NCBI RefSeq assembly: GCF_020497125.1
Contig: NC_059075.1
Span: 104,757,222-104,821,221 of the forward strand
Source: Mauremys mutica
Taxonomy: Eukaryota; Chordata; Testudines; Geoemydidae
Direction: 5' to 3'
DNA: 64,000 nt
Shown here piece by piece: positions 1-9,960 of the stretch. The notes beneath the pieces are model-generated. The model made no database searches. It was not told the origin of the DNA and saw only the letters and a list, made by a program, of their open reading frames with translations. Made by a program: the position numbers and the translations under genes. The first letter of the stretch is position 1; every line of letters starts with the position of its first letter.

Positions 1-449
1 ACATTTGTAAATGAGAGGTTGGGGAACAGAAGAAGGTAGAAAACACTAAGAAATATGCATACCCCCAAACATACACCTTTCTCTGCCACAATACATAGGT
101 AGGTCATAGGGCTGCAACAGTCCCTCAGCAGACTACTCCAATGAATAGTCTGCACTAGTGGCAACTCTACATCTCCTATGTAGGCTGATAGAACCACTGG
201 ATCGATGTAGTTGTAGATCCTTTGTCTCCTTGTCTGACTGGCCCCCAATGCTACCCTTTCACCATTCTTCATATCAGCCTGTGCAGGACCAATGCAGAAT
301 CCTCTTCCGCAGTGCAGAGGCCCTCATGTGCTGTGGTCTACCTTGCACCTTCTTGTTATGGAACTTAAATGGTGAAGAGATCTTGGTACTAGTTTTCAAC
401 ACCCTGGGTGCATTCCAAACAATACGAATAAAACTGACAGTTGAGCATA
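1..449. other. Left flank, no gene recognised
   Basis: AT-rich sequence with no recognisable exon, repeat family or RNA gene. The first exon of the ferritin-like gene could lie here or left of the window, but I could not identify it. Confidence 0.4.
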
Positions 450-457
450 GTTTAAAT

Positions 458-721
458 CAGTGGTCCCCAACCTTTTTGTCTGGCAGGTGCCAGACGAAGG
501 ACCGGGACAGCAGTGGAGCACCTGCCGAATTTCTGCGGCGACACCTCTCAATGACGTCACTTGCCATCGACAAGTGACGTCATCGAGAGGCGGTGACGCC
601 AAAACGCCGGAGAAATTCAGCGGCATTTCGGCAGATGCTCCACTGCCGGCCAGGATGCAGGCGCATTTAGATGCCCCCGCGGGCACCATGGCACCTGTGG
701 ACACTGCGTTGGGGACCCCTG
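458..721. mobile_element. hAT-like MITE, 264 bp, with intact target duplication
   Basis: Terminal inverted repeats read cagtggtccccaacc at the left and, reverse-complemented, caggggtccccaacg at the right. A perfect 8-bp duplication, gtttaaat, flanks the element at 450-457 and 722-729; TIRs starting CAG plus an 8-bp duplication are hAT hallmarks. The inside is a nested palindrome: the arms around 540-600 contain tgacgtcactt and its inverse, and outer arms contain tggagca and tgctcca. There is no transposase, so it is non-autonomous. Confidence 0.85.
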
Positions 722-729
722 GTTTAAAT

Positions 730-2147
730 CTTGGAGTGTCTGAAGTTACTGTACTTCTCTGCAAAGCCATTAATTCAGAGGAGCAGAATTTTGCCTATAA
801 TATATTTATAATAGATCTAAGTGGTACCCTTGAGGTGGGGGGCGGTGTATATATGTATGTATACATAGTATAGTTATGTATTACTAGTAATATTTCCCTT
901 GGAAAATAACTAGTCAGCATTGTCTATAAGGAAGTTGATTAAACTGAGGCAGTCTGTTTTTCTTGTGTGACCCAAATCTGTTGTAACTTTTTTTATCTCT
1001 TTCATATTTCCAAATTTACACATCTTAAAGTTAGTTTTAGCTGAGTCCTGTCTCTTAAAGGGGCCAATCCTATATTCCTAATGCACCCAGCATTTCCAGT
1101 TAAGTCAATAGGAATTTTGGGTATGCAAGGAATGCAGGATTGGGCCCTTAGCAGTTTCAATATACTTTTATTTTTATTTTTTTAAATAACCCTGTGTCTT
1201 TTGGAGTTGTTCTTCAAAATGGAAATCTGGGTAAGTTGATTTGGGGTCGGGGGGGTGAGGGCATTCAGTACGAAGGATTAGGCAGAAGAAGGGAAAGGAG
1301 AGAAGTAGGGTCAAACATAAGGGTAAGAAGAGTGAGACTGGGCAGCTAAAGTGTAGATAGGAAAGGGGTGAGATGAAAGTGTATCAGCAACCAACAGCAA
1401 CGCAGTAAAGGAGAGAAAAAAATCCAGAGTTACGGTTTCAGAATGGAGTGAACAATGATGTCAGGAGGCTGAGATGGTTCTTCCTGGCTGCTGGTATCTG
1501 TGGAGACCATAGATGACTGGTGCCTCCCGATACTGGGGGCACAATCTAAAGGGGAGGACATGTTACTTCCCACATGTCTCCCCTGCCCAGTGACCCCCCC
1601 CCCACTGCCCTCTGTGCCCAGCCCCACATTACCTGCAGGGAGGGGCAGGGTGAGGTCTGTCCTCCTCTACCTGCCCCTCTCCCACCATGTTTGGCTGTTC
1701 TCCCTGGCAGCTAGGTGGGGAATAGGACAGAGCCGCTTCTAACTGAGAGAGCCTGTTTGGGAGGCAGGGGCGACCCCTCAGAGCTCCTCTCCCTCCCCAC
1801 CCCTGGCAGGCCAGTCTAAGGGGGGCACTTTTCCCCCCTACACGTTGCCTCTGGTGGAGAGGGAGAGGAAGCTGATGATTTTGGTGCCCTAAGTGGGTCC
1901 CTCTGGGTCTGCTAGTGGTGATGGTAAAAGGATCTGGATACTTTTCCCTACAGATAAAGACAGTCATCAGTTTCTGATAGCTGTTTAATTTTTTCCCCAA
2001 ATCAAAAACCCATTTGAAGCTAGAAGTCATAGGAGATTATCACTCAAAGCAAACAGTATCACCAATACAATAGTCTCATGTCTAATGTTCAGTGGACTGG
2101 GGTGTGTGTATGTATTCTTAAAAAGATGCAAACTACCTGATCTGGAG
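730..2147. other. Non-coding, possibly 5' flank or intron 1 of the ferritin-like gene
   Basis: No exon was recognised. A short palindromic element lies at about 1060-1147: its ends read gggccaatcctatattcct and, reverse-complemented, gggcccaatcctgcattcct. A purine-rich tract (about 1240-1410) and a C-rich stretch (about 1590-1700) follow. Open frames here are short and have no family resemblance. Confidence 0.45.
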
Positions 2148-2495
2148 CAGGGCTGCCCAGAGGATTCAGGGGGCCTGGGGTCTTTGGCGGCAGGGGGGCC
2201 CCACCGCCGAAGACCCGGCATTTTGGCGGCAGGTCCCGGGGCAGAAGGACCCCCTGCGCCGGGTCTTCAGAGCACTTTGGTGGCGGGTTCCGGGGCAGAA
2301 GGACCCCCTGCTGCCAAATTGCGGCTGAAGACCTGGAGCAGAAGCAGCTCCGGGGGCCCATGCCCCGCGAGAGTTTTCAGGGGCCCCAGGAGAAGGTGAA
2401 GGACCCTGCTCCAGGGGCCCCAAAAGACTCTCGTGGGGGCCTCTGCGGGGCCTGGGGCAAATTGCCCCACTTGCCCCCGCCTCTCGGCGGCCCTG
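2148..2495. mobile_element. hAT-like GC-rich MITE, 348 bp, with perfect target duplication
   Basis: The left end is cagggctgcccagagg and the reverse-complemented right end is cagggccgccgagagg, a clear TIR pair. The perfect 8-bp duplication atctggag flanks it at 2140-2147 and 2496-2503. The interior is GC-rich with repeated segments sharing ggggcagaaggaccccctgc, and contains no transposase. It sits 229 bp upstream of the ferritin-like exon at 2725. Open frames across it in several phases are explained by its composition. Confidence 0.88.
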
Positions 2496-2724
2496 ATCTG
2501 GAGGAACATTTGACTTACTTCATTTGTAATAATTGGGGTAGAAGTTTTTAGAGGTTCCGAAGGCAGTTAGAAGCACAAGCACTATTGAGAATAATTTTCT
2601 CCTTTGTTCTTTAAATATTAGATCTGATTGACCTGTGTTCTGCTGGATATTAATTTCTCCCTTCTTTCCTCCTAACTCCAGGCTTTCATACTTTAACAGC
2701 AATTTTTGTTGTTTAAATATGTAG

Positions 2725-4366
2725 GGTGAAGTTTTTGATCAGTCTGATGTGGCTCTACCAAACTTTTCAAAGTTTTTCCGGCAGCAGGCTAAAGAAGAGA
2801 AGGAAGCTGCAGAGGCCATGCTGAAATACCTACAAGAGAGAGGAGGCCGTTACTGTACCAGAATCATCCAGGTGTGCAGCAGACAAATATGCTCTTCCAT
2901 AATCAGCAAACTCATCTAAACATCTGTTGTGCACATCTATCACTCCAAGCTTTGGGTGTATGCACTGTTAGCTTTCCAAATACTTTAATTCCCCAATCAT
3001 ATTCACTTGTTCTTCTTTAGGGACTTTTTTTTTTATTAGACATGCAATCCTGACTCTAGGGTTTGCATTTTTCTAGCCAAAGATAAAATGAGGGCACTCA
3101 TTCATATTTTTCTCTAACATTTTGCTACCCTAGTCAATCTGGTGTTTGTTGCTATGGTAGAGGTAGCTATGCAGAACTTTTGCCCACGGACTCTGATACT
3201 GAGGGCCGGATTCTGGCCTCAGTTCTCTGTGGTGCAAATCCCTTGATCTTAGTAGAGTTACTTCAGTTTTACACTGGTATAATAGAACTTGGCCCAGAGA
3301 TTAAGCCAAATTTTAATCTCGTTACACAAGTATAAATCATGAGTAACTTGAAATCAGTGAAATTGTGTGTAAACTCTTATAGGAGAATCAGGCTCCTCAG
3401 ACTTCTGTATCAAAGTAGTGTCCTATAAACAGTTAAATGTGTAATACTACTGTCTGCCCTTCACAGCATTCATTTATAGCAGCCATGAGTAAAAAAGTTG
3501 CCCTTAAGTAACTGTAACACATTCAGTTTCCATATTGTAGAGAGAGGGTTGTTTTGTTTGTTTGTTTGTTTTTGGCGGGGCTGGTATTTTGTTTGGGGTT
3601 TTTTGTTGTTTTTTTGAGAATGAACCTCAGTTATAGCTGCAGCTATCTGAATCCTTACTGTCTGAATTGAAACATTTTGTTGTTAGTAAGTATACTGGAA
3701 GTGGCAGAATCTGACCACTGACTCAGAAAAGATTTAGTAAATGCACAGAAATGGAAGGAGCTGTTGCAAAACCTTAGCATCCTTCTGCAATGCATTTCTT
3801 GTTTGGAAGACCAGGGGTTTCAGGGAAATAGAATTGTTAGTCATTGCTATCTTGCTTTATGTTTCCAGAGACCAAACTGTGAACATGTATCCAATGTGGT
3901 GAAGGCCCTTGAAGTTGCATTGGTTCAATGGAAAACAATGACAGGATATTTTGAAGAGCTGTATGCCCTGAGCATTGAAAATGCAGACCCTCATAGTGCA
4001 AGTACTATTAAGAAACAATTTGTTGAACCCAAGATCCGGAAGATCAAGTTGATGGGAGACCTCCTTACCAATGCTCACAGGCTTGTGTGTTCCCAAGATG
4101 GCAGAGACAACCTTGGAGACTACCTTATGGAACGGTTACAGGAAGAGCTAAAAACAGGCATAGAGACCGATTCTAGGCACCACTGCACCCCCTGTACATC
4201 TCTTCAGCAATGTAGAGGGACTGCAAAGGGGTTGCAACGGCCCCCAAAAGAATTCTCCCAGAAGAGCAGTAGCATAGGGCCAATTCATGCAAACCAGTGC
4301 TGTCCCTCCTCCCAGTCTCTGTGCAAGGATATGCCAGGGGCAAAACGGAGGCAAGAGAAGGAATAG
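2725..4366 (+). CDS. Ferritin-like subunit, divergent, 5' exon missing (exons 2725-2871 and 3869-4366)
   Basis: Seen: exon A (2725-2871) is exactly 147 bp, follows AG and precedes gtgtgc. It reads GEVFDQSDVALPNFSKFF followed by RQQAKEEKEAAEAMLKYLQE and RGGR, aligning with helix B of ferritin. Exon B (3869-4366) follows tttccag and reads RPNCEHVSNVVKALEVALVQ, later KLMGDLLTNAHRL and NLGDYLMERL, aligning with helices C to E. Known: vertebrate ferritin H has a 147-bp exon 2, and its ferroxidase site uses E62, H65, E107 and Q141 (human H numbering). Here E62 is kept, but H65 is A, E107 is W and Q141 is K, so oxidase activity is unlikely and the chain is L-like at best. The normal exon 3/4 junction (after ADPH) has no intron. 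About 70 codons follow the usual C-terminus before TAG at 4364-4366. The first exon (5'UTR, helix A) was not found. It could be a diverged functional paralogue or a decaying gene; conserved splice sites and long open frames favour the former. Confidence 0.78.
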
Positions 4367-5150
4367 TTGGAGCACTATGCCCATTCTTGGCCATGGAGAA
4401 ACCTATAGGCAGCCACAGGGGAGGCTGATGTAAGTTGTCAGCCCTGAGGATGCTTTGGCTCCAAATTGAGTCTGAAATCCAGGAGATGAAGTGATGGTTT
4501 AAAGCCCCATGACTCCGCCTCCCTCCCCCTTTACACTCTTCCTCCTGGGCTGTGCTTTCTGTGCCGTGCCTCCTCCAAAGTGCAACACAGTATCTAATCT
4601 GTAATATACCACCTCGTATCATAGGTATTAAGGCTGCTAGATATAGAGAATGTCAACATTAATTTAACCTTTCAGAGTCTCTTACCCATAAATAACATTT
4701 CTTTATTTGGAAACTACCAGACCTCTAGGTTTCTTTCTTGTCTTAAATGGTTGATTGGATTATTTAGTGCAAAAGAGGTTTTTTAAGTATATAAGGCTTT
4801 TTAAAGAAAACACCTTTTTAATACAGAGTAATTTCTATGATGGAGAAACTATAGCTTTTTATATTATTAAACAAATAAGATAATATACAGTGGTGCTGGA
4901 ACTATTTTTATAGTGGAGGGTGCTGAAGATGGAAACCATGTATTTGGGTTGTTACCACTACAAGTCAAGGGATGTGGCAGTATCCTAGTTCCATATTATA
5001 TCAATACAGATTGTACTATGTAATCATTCTTAAACATTTTTACTGTCTTGGTAAATATTACATGGATATTTTTAAGAGACTTGTTCTTAAAATGAGGAGG
5101 ACTTCCATGATATTCTTATAAATTTTGTAGCAATTATAATAGAGTAATTC

Positions 5151-5156
5151 AATAAA
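5151..5156 (+). terminator. Candidate poly(A) signal AATAAA downstream of the ferritin-like gene
   Basis: AATAAA lies 785 bp after the stop codon of the ferritin-like reading frame in otherwise AT-rich sequence. It is the first canonical signal I noticed after the stop. Whether it is used needs transcript data. Confidence 0.35.
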
Positions 5157-5169
5157 CTTTTCTATCCAA

Positions 5170-7343
5170 GTTATTTCTAGTTCTTCACTTCTCAAAGATG
5201 AAGGATATTAATGTTTTTGTACACAGTTATGAGTGCTTATTTGTATGAACATGGCATTCCACTGTTTCTGACTGTTGGGCTAGTTATCTGCTTTGCTTGC
5301 ACTCAGAAAGGTTATTTGGTAGATAGCTCAACCCCCTCTGAATCAGTAGTGAACCAGTGTACCAGAAATTCCTTCTACAGACTTCAGTCCTTTGTAAATA
5401 CCAAAATGCTGGTACAGTAGTTAGTTGTGAATGCAACCAAACTACTCCTCTAATAACACATTGCAGTTAAAAAAAAAGAAAAACACACACACACAAAAAA
5501 CAAACACATTCAAGTAGTTTGCGAACAATTCTCACAATACCTCTCCACCATGCTATTTGAGTTGTTTACCTTTCCAGAATCTGGTGTAGGCTCACTCAGT
5601 TTTCATCATGGAAGGCTAATTTAGTCTCCTAGCCTACTCCCAAAACTTCTCCCCTTGCAGGCTAAAGGGAAGTCCAACAAAACAAATAGTCCAAAATGAA
5701 TCCAATATTTACAGTGCAAGGACTCTCATGTCATCCTTTACCACTAGACTTCTGCCACAGGTCTTTGGCAGCCACCAACAAGTAGCTTCTGCTCTTTCCA
5801 GGTTTCCCCCAGGCTCAATAACCCCAAACACTACCAAATGCGCAGTACTTTAACCAGCTCCTTGGCACTCCATTTATACTTTTTCCCAAGATTCTTCCAA
5901 AATACTTCAAGACCTTTTGATTGGAGAGATCAAGTGTAAAATCTGTTCAGGAGGAATACCCCATAAAGAGTTGCTACCTCCCTAGTTTCTGCCTTACTGG
6001 GCAAAGGGAACTCTTTATAGCTCTACTCCCTTTCCCAGGATTCATTGCTGCCTAGCCTACAACTACAATAGTCTAGCTGCCCAAGTTCCAGAATGCCTTA
6101 TTTGTAGGCTGACTCAGGAACAGGTTTAGAGCTGATCTTAGAATCCCTCTTAAAGGGCCAGATAACACTGCTATTTATAGTTATAAATTATTCCCATTCT
6201 GCAAATGGGACAACTACAATTAAAGAAAAGTTAAATGGCTTGACAAGGTCATATAGTAAGCCTGTGACGTAGCCAGAGGTAGAACCAAGCAGCCCTATCT
6301 CCATCTCACGCTCTTAACAATTGTAATATGCCACCGTTCTTCACAATTTCTCATTCAACATAAATATGGTTTATTACACATCTTATATTAAAAATATATA
6401 TTTTACTTTGTTTAGTTGCTAGGGAAATACTTCACAAGGAAAAAGGAAAGTCTATTTCTTTTTTGTGCTCAAGAATCACTGTTAGAATAGCAAAGGGTTG
6501 AAACAAGAAAAGTTCCACAAGTTTGCTACTTTACCTCTCAGGAACAGCTGGGATATATAATTATGAATGTGTTAGGGTGGTCAATAGCTGATCTCATTGG
6601 GACATATCGCTTTTCAGCGCTGGGGACAAAGTGAAAGAAAGAGGTAGTGGAGAGTCAGAATGATATTAAATCTAGTCAGTTTTCTGTTTAAAACAAAATT
6701 GATTGGGGGGGGGGGCAATGGTATAATGTGACCAACAGGGCTCAGCTTTGACTCTATCAGAGAAGGCATAAGGACTTTTTAGATGTAATTTCATTTTTCA
6801 ACAGTTCCCAATTTTCCATTTAAAAGAATTAATCATTAATAAATAATCTAATTGAACTGTTGTATGAATAGGAATTCAGGATTGGACCACAGTAAATATT
6901 TTAATTTTATGGACTATGAATGAAATAGAGGCCCCCAGTGAAGTCAACGTGAGCTTTGCCCTTGACTACAATGGAGCCAGAATTTCAAACCATGTTTATA
7001 ACTGCAGCAGGGAAACTAATTGTAGGCCAGATTAGATTAAAAAAAAAATTTTTATTTGATTATTACTCTATTGTGGCACCTCCTGCCTGTAGTTACAATC
7101 CTTGTTCCAGTGCTCACTGTGGGTCTAACCCTGAACACCTTGGCCACCCAGAACCTCCATTGAAGTCAATGGGAGTTGCAGATGTACACCGCGTACACAA
7201 CCAGGTCCACTATGGTGTGAGCACTACACCAGATGAATTAAATTAACAATTTACTTAGATAAAAAATGATTGTCCTTTTTGTGATTTTTTTTTACATTCT
7301 TACAATTCTTCTGAAATGGGCACAGATACATTAAATATAACAG
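5170..7343. other. Intergenic, old repeats only
   Basis: No gene recognised. Contents: a reverse MIR-like SINE (listed separately), a poly(G) run near 6705, and palindromic fragments with the gaagtcaa core near 6940 and 7160. The rest is AT-rich and unassigned. Confidence 0.5.
6188..6320 (-). repeat. MIR-like CORE-SINE fragment, reverse
   Basis: Reverse-complemented, it contains the MIR signature order: a ggttctacctctg segment, tatgaccttgtcaagcc, and cccatttgcagaatggg followed by aataat. This is the CORE-SINE body found in all amniotes. The copy is diverged and both ends are unclear. Confidence 0.7.
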
Positions 7344-7358
7344 TCTCTCATAACATTG

Positions 7359-7522
7359 TGTCAAGTATCAGAGGGGCAGCCGTGTTAGTCTGGTTCTGTA
7401 AAAGCAGCAAAGAATCCTGTGGCACCTTATAGACTAACAGACGTTTTGAAGCATGAGCTTTCGTGGGTGACTTGCATCCGAAGAAGTGGGTATTCACCCA
7501 CGAAAGCTCATGCTGCAAAACG
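7359..7522 (-). mobile_element. Foldback retroposon copy 1 with 15-bp target duplication
   Basis: A perfect 15-bp duplication, tctctcataacattg, lies at 7344-7358 and 7523-7537. Just inside the left end is the conserved terminus gtatcagaggggcagccgtg. The right part is an inverted partial copy: gcatgagctttcgtgggtga on one arm and cacccacgaaagctcatgc on the other. Three more copies lie at 19629, 46493 and 58663. Duplications of this length fit target-primed reverse transcription rather than a cut-and-paste DNA transposon. Family identity is unknown to me; a Penelope-like origin is possible. Confidence 0.8.
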
Positions 7523-8277
7523 TCTCTCATAACATTGCTGAGTTTGTTAGTGCAAACATAAACTCAACAATTTCTTACTTGATTTTTGTACCCAGAAGGA
7601 AAAGAACTAACCGTGCCATGAAACTAGCAAAGTAAGTTCTGAGTTGAACTGGGGAGATGTTCATTTCAAATATTTGTTATTGCTTTATGTCATGAACAAT
7701 GTTAGAGTGCTGGAAAACACACACATATACTGTTGCACCCTTCCAAGCAGAAGCTTCTAAGTAGTTTTAAAACCCCATTTATAATTTAATTATTATTGTT
7801 TTGTTTTATTTATTAAAACAACTAATCACCGATCATAGATTTGGGATTAAAGGTTATGAAAGTCCAGTTCATGCTAACTGCAAACACACATGCAAGTATC
7901 CCTACTCCTGTGGGTAATCTTATCCATGGGAAGTTAATTGCATACATAAGTCTTTGCAGGATCGGCCCCTTTAAAACAGAAGCAAAAATTGTTCAAACAC
8001 TTCTAAATCAGCAACAAAGAGAATTATCAGCTAAAACGCTGGAAATAAGTGATATTCTAAACCGTGAGCAAAGCCTTCTAAACATTATATGTGAACTCTG
8101 TAAAGGGAGGGTCCCGGCATTTGTTTGGTGCTGACATTTTTTTTCTAAGGGACAAATTCTGTCTCCCCTGCTCACTTCAACAGCACCCTTACTCCAGAAG
8201 CTGAAATGTATGTGAGTGCATGCACAGCAAGAGAGTACTCAGGATGAGTGAGGACGGGTGTCAGAGTCCATCTCTAA

Positions 8278-8480
8278 GGGCTTGTCTACACTGGCAACTT
8301 ACAGTGCTGCAACTTTCTGGCTCAGGGGTGTGAAAAAACACCCCCCCCCCAATAGCACAGCAAGTTTCAGCGCTGTAAAGCACCAGTGTAGACAGTGCAC
8401 CAGCACTGGTAGCTATGCCTCTTGTTGAGGTGGGGGGTTTTGTGCTGCGACCACAAAAGAAACATTCAAGCGTTTTACAA
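8278..8480 (+). mobile_element. MITE with Harbinger-type terminus, right end degraded
   Basis: It begins gggcttgtctacactggc directly after taa (8275-8277), the usual terminus and 3-bp target of turtle Harbinger-type MITEs. An inverted internal segment follows (accagtgtagacagtgc at about 8390), as do several cagcgctg-type palindromes. The matching right terminus and duplication were not seen. Confidence 0.6.
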
Positions 8481-9039
8481 ACAGATGCTCTTACGTGAAG
8501 GGGTAACTCTCAATCAAAATGACATAGTAGGCCACATCAAACCCGCTATTGCTCTGCTGCACTGAGGTGATAGCTACAAATAGTTGTGAACTCAGTTCTC
8601 CTACGGGGCTTCGTTACTAATGCATTAATCCATTGTTTTTTTAGAGGAATCAACTTGTCCCCAAAATACATGACTGCAATTAAGCAGTGTTAGGTCATGT
8701 CTCCTAAACCAACAAGTGCTGCTCCAGTAGCCACCCACCCCCACACACTTGTTTTCTATAAGGTCAAAACGTAGCCCCAAACTGGCCAGGCTTGCAATAG
8801 CTCTGCTTGGGCTTGCCACGCCTCCTCCAGCCTCAACACATACCTTTTCCCGCTGCCTGGCTCCAGCAGGGTTGAGGCACCGCAAGTCCCGCCAACCCAG
8901 TGAAATTGGTGCAATAGCCAGGTAAGGCTGCTTGTGTAACCCCCACACCTCCTGGGTGTGGTGTTCTGGCCCATCTAGTGGCACAGAGAGCACTTAAAGA
9001 GAGAGTAAAAATGAGTCTGCTCCACAGCCTTAGCTAACA
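8481..9039. other. Intergenic, nothing recognised
   Basis: No gene or clear repeat was identified. Minus-strand open frames at 8625-8993 have no resemblance to a known protein family. Confidence 0.4.
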
Positions 9040-9175
9040 GGCAGTTGGCTTTTAGCTCAGGCGGTAGAGGCTCCAGAGGTTCCAGGTTCAATCCAGTCCT
9101 CATTACACTTGCTCACCTAAGAAGTTGCCCCAGGTGCTCCTTGCAGCAGGTGGCACCACTACAATAAGACCCTTC
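9040..9175 (+). repeat. tRNA-derived SINE
   Basis: It has an A-box-like segment tagctcaggcggtagagg and a B-box-like segment ggttcaatcc 31 bp later, the spacing of an internal pol III promoter. It does not fold as an intact tRNA and lacks an obvious anticodon arm, so it reads as a SINE head. Related copies lie at about 26990-27075 (reverse) and 59380-59450. Confidence 0.65.
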
Positions 9176-9179
9176 GGAG

Positions 9180-9960
9180 TAATAGTTAAAGAGACAGCGT
9201 GAGCCTGAGGCGGGCGGAGACCAACGGGGTTTCTGTGAAGCTCTGTCAGCTGCGTGAACTACGCAGTTTTAGAGAGTGAGGGGGCGTCCCCTAGCGGGCG
9301 AGTTGTGCAACGTGTGCGAGCGGGGGGGGGCGTCTAGCTTTCCTGATTCGGCGCGTTTAGAAGATTAAAATACCGCCCCCCTCCTCCCATATTAGACGGG
9401 TGGGACTCGGTGTAAGTGTCTAACCAAAGCCCCCCGCGGGATTCCAGCGGCGCCCCGCGGCTCAGCGCCGCGCTGGGCGGGGCTGGACCGGCTAAGCTTG
9501 CACGGCCGCGCGCAGCCGCCTATGGAGCAGCGAAGAGCGGCTGGGCAAGGCTTTATCGCCCCCTACTGGCCCCGCGCTTGTGTAACCTTCGCTAGCGACT
9601 GACTCCCGTGTATTCTCCCCCCCGCCCGCCCCTTGCTCCTGCCTCCCCCTCTTCCCCCAGCCCCCACCTAGCCCGTTCCCCAGCCCCGGCTACCGAGACC
9701 CGTAGCAGTCCCCCAGGAGGCGGCGTCCAGACGGCTTCCGTGGGCCTTGGGCGGCGTGTTCGTTACTCAGGACTCGTGAGGGGCTCGTTGCTCGGGCCCG
9801 CTGCTATCGCTCGCGCTGCGTCCCGCCATGCGCCAGCCCCGAGGGCTCTAACGGGGGCTGCCACGCGGGGGCCGCGCGGGATGCCCTTTGAACACACCGC
9901 TAGGCCACGCTCTCCTGCCCCCCACCCCAACATGTCCTCCCTCGTCTAGATTTACAGCTG
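9180..9960. promoter_or_regulatory. Orphan CpG island upstream of MYOD1
   Basis: CpG-dense sequence with clusters such as ggcgccccgcggctc, gcacggccgcgcgcag and ccacgcgggggccgcgcgg stands out from the AT-rich surroundings. It lies 2.3-3.0 kb upstream of the MYOD1 start codon and is separate from the GC-rich first exon. No conserved protein reads across it; local open frames are low-complexity. It could be the promoter of an unannotated transcript or an insulator/enhancer, which is an inference. Confidence 0.7.
9557..9571 (-). promoter_or_regulatory. Strong CTCF-like motif
   Basis: Read on the minus strand the site is ggccagtagggggcg, nearly the full core of the vertebrate CTCF motif (consensus about GGCCACCAGGGGGCGC). 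It lies inside the CpG island. Occupancy is not shown by sequence alone. Confidence 0.65.

Noticed and set aside
2027..2551. Cluster of overlapping ORFs
   Set aside because: They lie in the GC-rich hAT-like MITE at 2148-2495.
9046..9097. Possible tRNA gene
   Set aside because: Has A- and B-box-like words but no credible anticodon or acceptor stem; reads as a SINE head.
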